From contig CAZEVI010000009.1 in NCBI GenBank assembly GCA_964515615.1, forward strand, positions 1-23,675: a DNA stretch of 23,675 nucleotides. The letters run 5' to 3'. Position 1 is the first letter of the stretch, and each line of letters begins with the position of its first letter. Below are positions 20,995-23,675 of this stretch, piece by piece. A program made the translations under genes and the position numbers. This DNA is from CAZEVI01 sp964515615. Lineage in GTDB: Bacteria > Patescibacteriota > UBA1384 > XYA2-FULL-43-10 > CAINNR01. A model generated the notes under the pieces. The model did no database searches, was not told the origin of the DNA, and saw only the letters and a list, made by a program, of their open reading frames with translations.

Positions 20995-21828
20995 ATGAAA
21001 ATTGGTGCTCATATTTCAACTGCTACACCTTTTTCTGAGGCGGTAAACCGGGCCGCTGAAGTTGGCTGTGAATGCATGCAAATTTTTGCCAATTTGCCAC
21101 AACGTTGGAATCCGTTGGTAATTTCAGAGAGAGAAATTTTACGATTTCTTGACTTAAATAGAAAAGCTAAAATTGAGCCAGTAATAATCCATAGTATATA
21201 CCTAATTAATTTAGCGTCTGATAACCCTTTTTTCTACGAATCATCAATCAAATCATTGATTAATGATATGAAAAAGGCCGAAGACATTGGCGCATTAGGC
21301 GTTAATTTTCATGTTGGCTCAACCAAAGGTAAAAAATTTTCAGATGTTATTGACAAAATAGCTTTGGCAATTAAAACTGTTCTGGCTGCTAGTGAAAAAC
21401 CGTTTTTAATTTTAGAAAATTCAGCCGGTGCCGGCGATATTATCGGTGACAAATTTGCCGAGTTGGCAGAAATTATGGCAAAGGTAAAATCAGACCGGTT
21501 GAAAGTCACTCTCGATACTGCTCACGCTTTTGCTTCTGGCTATAATTTGGCAACCAAGGAAGGGCTAGAAAAAACTCTTTCTGAATTTGACAAACTTATT
21601 GGGCTGGACAATTTGGTTTGCCTGCATTTGAATGATTCGGCGGCCCCGCTATTTTCCAATCGCGACCGGCACGCCGATATTAGCAAAGGTTTTATCGGGT
21701 TGGAGGCATTTCGGCGAATTGTTAATCATCCAGAATTAAAAAAGCTCCCGGGAATTATTGAAACGCCAAATATGAAGTTGGTAGAGGAATCAAATGATGT
21801 TACTTTATTAAAGAGTTTACGCAAATAA
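20995..21828 (+). CDS. nfo: Endonuclease IV (AP endonuclease)
   Basis: 277 residues, normal length for the family. It cleaves DNA 5' of abasic sites and trims blocked 3' ends in base excision repair. The N-terminus MKIGAHISTATPF is characteristic. The trinuclear zinc site is recognisable: IHSIYLINLA, NFHVGS, LENSAGAGD, TLDTAHAFASGY, LHLNDS, RDRHADIS and IIETPN supply the His, Glu and Asp ligands in family order. NFHVGS replaces the common FHPG(S/A) and RDRHADI replaces DRHH.I, small changes that keep the ligands. It has its own promoter and a strong SD. Confident. Confidence 0.95.
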   Translation: MKIGAHISTATPFSEAVNRAAEVGCECMQIFANLPQRWNPLVISEREILRFLDLNRKAKIEPVIIHSIYLINLASDNPFFYESSIKSLINDMKKAEDIGALGVNFHVGSTKGKKFSDVIDKIALAIKTVLAASEKPFLILENSAGAGDIIGDKFAELAEIMAKVKSDRLKVTLDTAHAFASGYNLATKEGLEKTLSEFDKLIGLDNLVCLHLNDSAAPLFSNRDRHADISKGFIGLEAFRRIVNHPELKKLPGIIETPNMKLVEESNDVTLLKSLRK

Positions 21829-21928
21829 TTTTACTGTTTATTAATTTAAGTAACATAATTTAACAATTTAATAGCTTATTGTTTAGCAATTATAAAAAAT
21901 CCAATAATGTGTCATATTCAATTCAAAT

Positions 21929-21964
21929 ACTTATTTAATTGTGATCGATCATAACCAAATAAGT
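21929..21964. repeat. 36-bp near-palindrome centred on GATCGATC
   Basis: ACTTATTT (21929-21936) mirrors AAATAAGT (21957-21964) exactly around the centre of TGATCGATCA (21942-21951). Of the 18 mirrored positions 15 pair, one is G-T and two mismatch. The outer arms use the same ACTTATTT/AAATAAGT words as the 5648-5695 palindrome. It may be a diverged family member. Confidence 0.6.
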
Positions 21965-22044
21965 TGTTTCAGTATTCTCTGGTTAATAGGAACAATATTG
22001 TATTTGTCTAGCCAAATGCTGATAGATCTGATATATTTGCTCAT

Positions 22045-23675
22045 ATGGAACTATCAAAAATCCGTAATTTTTGTATTATCGCGCATATTGACCATGGTAA
22101 ATCCACTCTAGCTGACCGGATGTTGGAAATTACCCACACGGTTGAAATGCGAAATATGCAAAACCAAATTCTCGACCAAATGGATTTGGAGCGCGAACGC
22201 GGGATCACTATCAAACTTGCTCCGGTTCGAATGGAATATGCCGGACATGTTTTGAATTTAATAGACACTCCGGGACACGTTGACTTTTCTTATGAAGTTT
22301 CTCGTTCTTTGGCGGCTGTTGAAGGCGCAATCTTACTCGTTGATGCGGCGCAAGGAATTGAAGCTCAAACATTATCGACTTTGTATGCTGCGCTTGAGCA
22401 TGATTTAGAAATAATTCCGGTTTTGAATAAAATTGATTTGCCTGCGGCGCGACCGGAAGAAGTGAAGCATGAAATTATCAAATTACTCGGTTGTGATGAA
22501 TCGGAGATTATTTTGGCGTCAGGGAAAACTGGTGAAGGTGTCGAGGAAATATTAAAAGCGGTTATTGAACATATTCCTGCGCCCAAAGGCCTGCCTGCCG
22601 GCAGGCAGGGGGAAGTAAGCGGCAAAACCAAGGCACTGATTTTTGATTCAAATTACGATCCGTATCGTGGGGTAGTCGCCTACTTGCGCGTCGTTGATGG
22701 TGAAATAAAAAATAATGATGAATTTATTCTAATGCAAACCGGAAGTCAGGGTAGGGCAGAGGATGTGGGAATATTTTCGCCGAAATTAAAATCCTGCTCT
22801 CCCCTATCGGCAGGGGAAATTGGCTACGTCGTGACCGGTTTTAAAGAAGTTTCGCAAGCAGCTGTCGGTGACACAATTACACTGAAAAAGGAAAACGCTG
22901 TCTCCCCTCTTTCGGGTTATAAAAAAGTCAAACCCTATGTTTTTGCCTCAATTTACGCTTCGGAAGGGGACAAATATCCGGAGTTGAAAGACGCAACCGA
23001 AAAGTTAAAATTAAATGACTCTTCCCTATCTTACGAGCCGGAACGATCTGAAGTATTGGGTTTCGGTTTCCGTTGCGGTTTTTTGGGACTTTTGCACATG
23101 GATATTGTCCGCGAGCGGTTAGAGCGTGAGTTTAATCTTGACATTGTAATTACCTCGCCGACGGTTGAGTATCGAATCACGAAGATAAACGGAGATAAAG
23201 CAATAGTTCTTCGGGCATCCGATATGCCGGAAGAAAATATGTACCGTGAGATATTTGAGCCCTGGGCTCTTCTTGAGATAATCACACCGAAAGATTATAT
23301 CGGTAATATTATGGATATTGCCCAGAAAAAACGAGCAGTTTATAAAAACACCGAATATTTTGATGATGGTCGAGCACTTCTAAAATATGAAATTCCTTTG
23401 GCAGAACTGATTGTTGATTTCTATGACCAGTTAAAAACCGTTTCCTCCGGTTATGCCTCAATGAATTATGAGATTCTGGATTGGCGCGAAGCGAAATTGT
23501 CGAAAATTGATATTCTGATTGCCGAGGAGAAAGTTGATGCTTTGTCATTTATTTCTTTTACTTCAAAAGCTCAAACCGAGGCAAGAAGAATTGTTGAACG
23601 GCTGAAGGAGCTAATCCCCCGCCAGAACTTCGAGGTTAAAATTCAGGCAGCAATTGGCGGCTCGATCATCGCATC
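22045..23675 (+). CDS. lepA: Elongation factor 4 (LepA), 3' end cut by window
   Basis: 543 codons are present of about 600. LepA is a ribosome-bound translational GTPase that back-translocates or rescues stalled ribosomes. Present are G1 AHIDHGKST, effector-loop ERGITIKLAPV, G3 DTPGHVDF, G4 NKIDLP and G5 SGKTGEG, then domain II, the family signature GFGFRCGFLGLLHMDIVRER, domain V (YEIPLAELIVDFYDQLK..SSGYAS) and the start of the C-terminal domain (IPRQNFEVKIQAAIGGSIIA). A PAGRQG insertion from a 20-base palindrome lies in the linker before domain II. The ATG at 22045 matches the usual N-terminus, and no SD is visible. Confidence 0.95.
   Translation, partial: MELSKIRNFCIIAHIDHGKSTLADRMLEITHTVEMRNMQNQILDQMDLERERGITIKLAPVRMEYAGHVLNLIDTPGHVDFSYEVSRSLAAVEGAILLVDAAQGIEAQTLSTLYAALEHDLEIIPVLNKIDLPAARPEEVKHEIIKLLGCDESEIILASGKTGEGVEEILKAVIEHIPAPKGLPAGRQGEVSGKTKALIFDSNYDPYRGVVAYLRVVDGEIKNNDEFILMQTGSQGRAEDVGIFSPKLKSCSPLSAGEIGYVVTGFKEVSQAAVGDTITLKKENAVSPLSGYKKVKPYVFASIYASEGDKYPELKDATEKLKLNDSSLSYEPERSEVLGFGFRCGFLGLLHMDIVRERLEREFNLDIVITSPTVEYRITKINGDKAIVLRASDMPEENMYREIFEPWALLEIITPKDYIGNIMDIAQKKRAVYKNTEYFDDGRALLKYEIPLAELIVDFYDQLKTVSSGYASMNYEILDWREAKLSKIDILIAEEKVDALSFISFTSKAQTEARRIVERLKELIPRQNFEVKIQAAIGGSIIA
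22590..22609. repeat. 20-bp palindromic repeat inside lepA
   Basis: CCTGCCTGCCGGCAGGCAGG is a perfect palindrome read in frame as LPAGRQ within GLPAGRQGEVSG. Compared with E. coli LepA, which has a short PEGDPEGPLQAL linker there, it adds about seven residues. The GC-rich sequence stands out from the AT-rich surroundings. I recall the PAGRQG string from predicted proteins of other CPR genomes, which would mark a dispersed repeat. Confidence 0.8.

Noticed and set aside
600..21828. Alternative genetic code with UGA as glycine or tryptophan
   Set aside because: All long housekeeping genes lack internal TGA and use TGG and GGN normally, so active reassignment is not supported. Only the absence of TGA stops remains notable.
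1..23675. CRISPR array or insertion-sequence transposase
   Set aside because: No regularly spaced repeats and no transposase motifs in any frame.

Overview
The window looks like a chromosomal segment of a Candidate Phyla Radiation (Patescibacteria) bacterium. Supporting traits are AT-rich spacers, many small membrane or secreted proteins, and the pairing of a short multi-pass membrane protein with a membrane-anchored Clp-type ATPase. Other traits are an ER-type (SipW-like) signal peptidase, dispersed palindromic repeats that even enter reading frames (a PAGRQG-type insertion in LepA), and stop codons limited to TAA and TAG in all intact genes. This assignment is inferred from pattern, and I cannot name the lineage.

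Layout. 1-599 is non-coding and holds a 50-bp perfect palindrome. 600-1720 holds a CsoR-family repressor without metal ligands, a small gene broken by stop codons, and a ferredoxin. 1814-5524 is a membrane protein, Clp-type AAA+ ATPase and C39-like peptidase cluster. After a 400-bp spacer with a second perfect palindrome come an L,D-transpeptidase (minus strand), tRNA-Ile(UAU) with a decayed partial copy, and a CAP-domain secreted protein. 8913-10781 is a large multidomain surface protein. A second stop-broken gene (10913-11527) and an FtsB/DivIC-like division protein follow. 12205-15011 is a SipW/TasA-type export cassette with its own promoter and a structured leader: TasA-like subunit, signal peptidase, lamin-tail protein and a membrane-anchored protein. 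15039-15353 carries elongator and initiator tRNA-Met with a structured element built from copies of the initiator tRNA 3' end. After a 650-bp structured spacer come ftsH with a pseudoknot-like leader, an overlapping murJ, membrane protein and metallophosphoesterase operon, nfo, and lepA cut by the window edge.

Together the genes centre on the cell envelope: wall cross-linking (L,D-transpeptidase), lipid II flipping (MurJ), division (FtsB-like), membrane proteolysis and quality control (FtsH, anchored Clp), and building a protein surface layer or fibre (SipW cassette, large adhesin, CAP protein). The most unusual content lies between the genes: perfect palindromes centred on CGATCG, tRNA-derived repeats, leader RNA structures, and two small genes that keep their ribosome binding site and terminator but carry in-frame stops.
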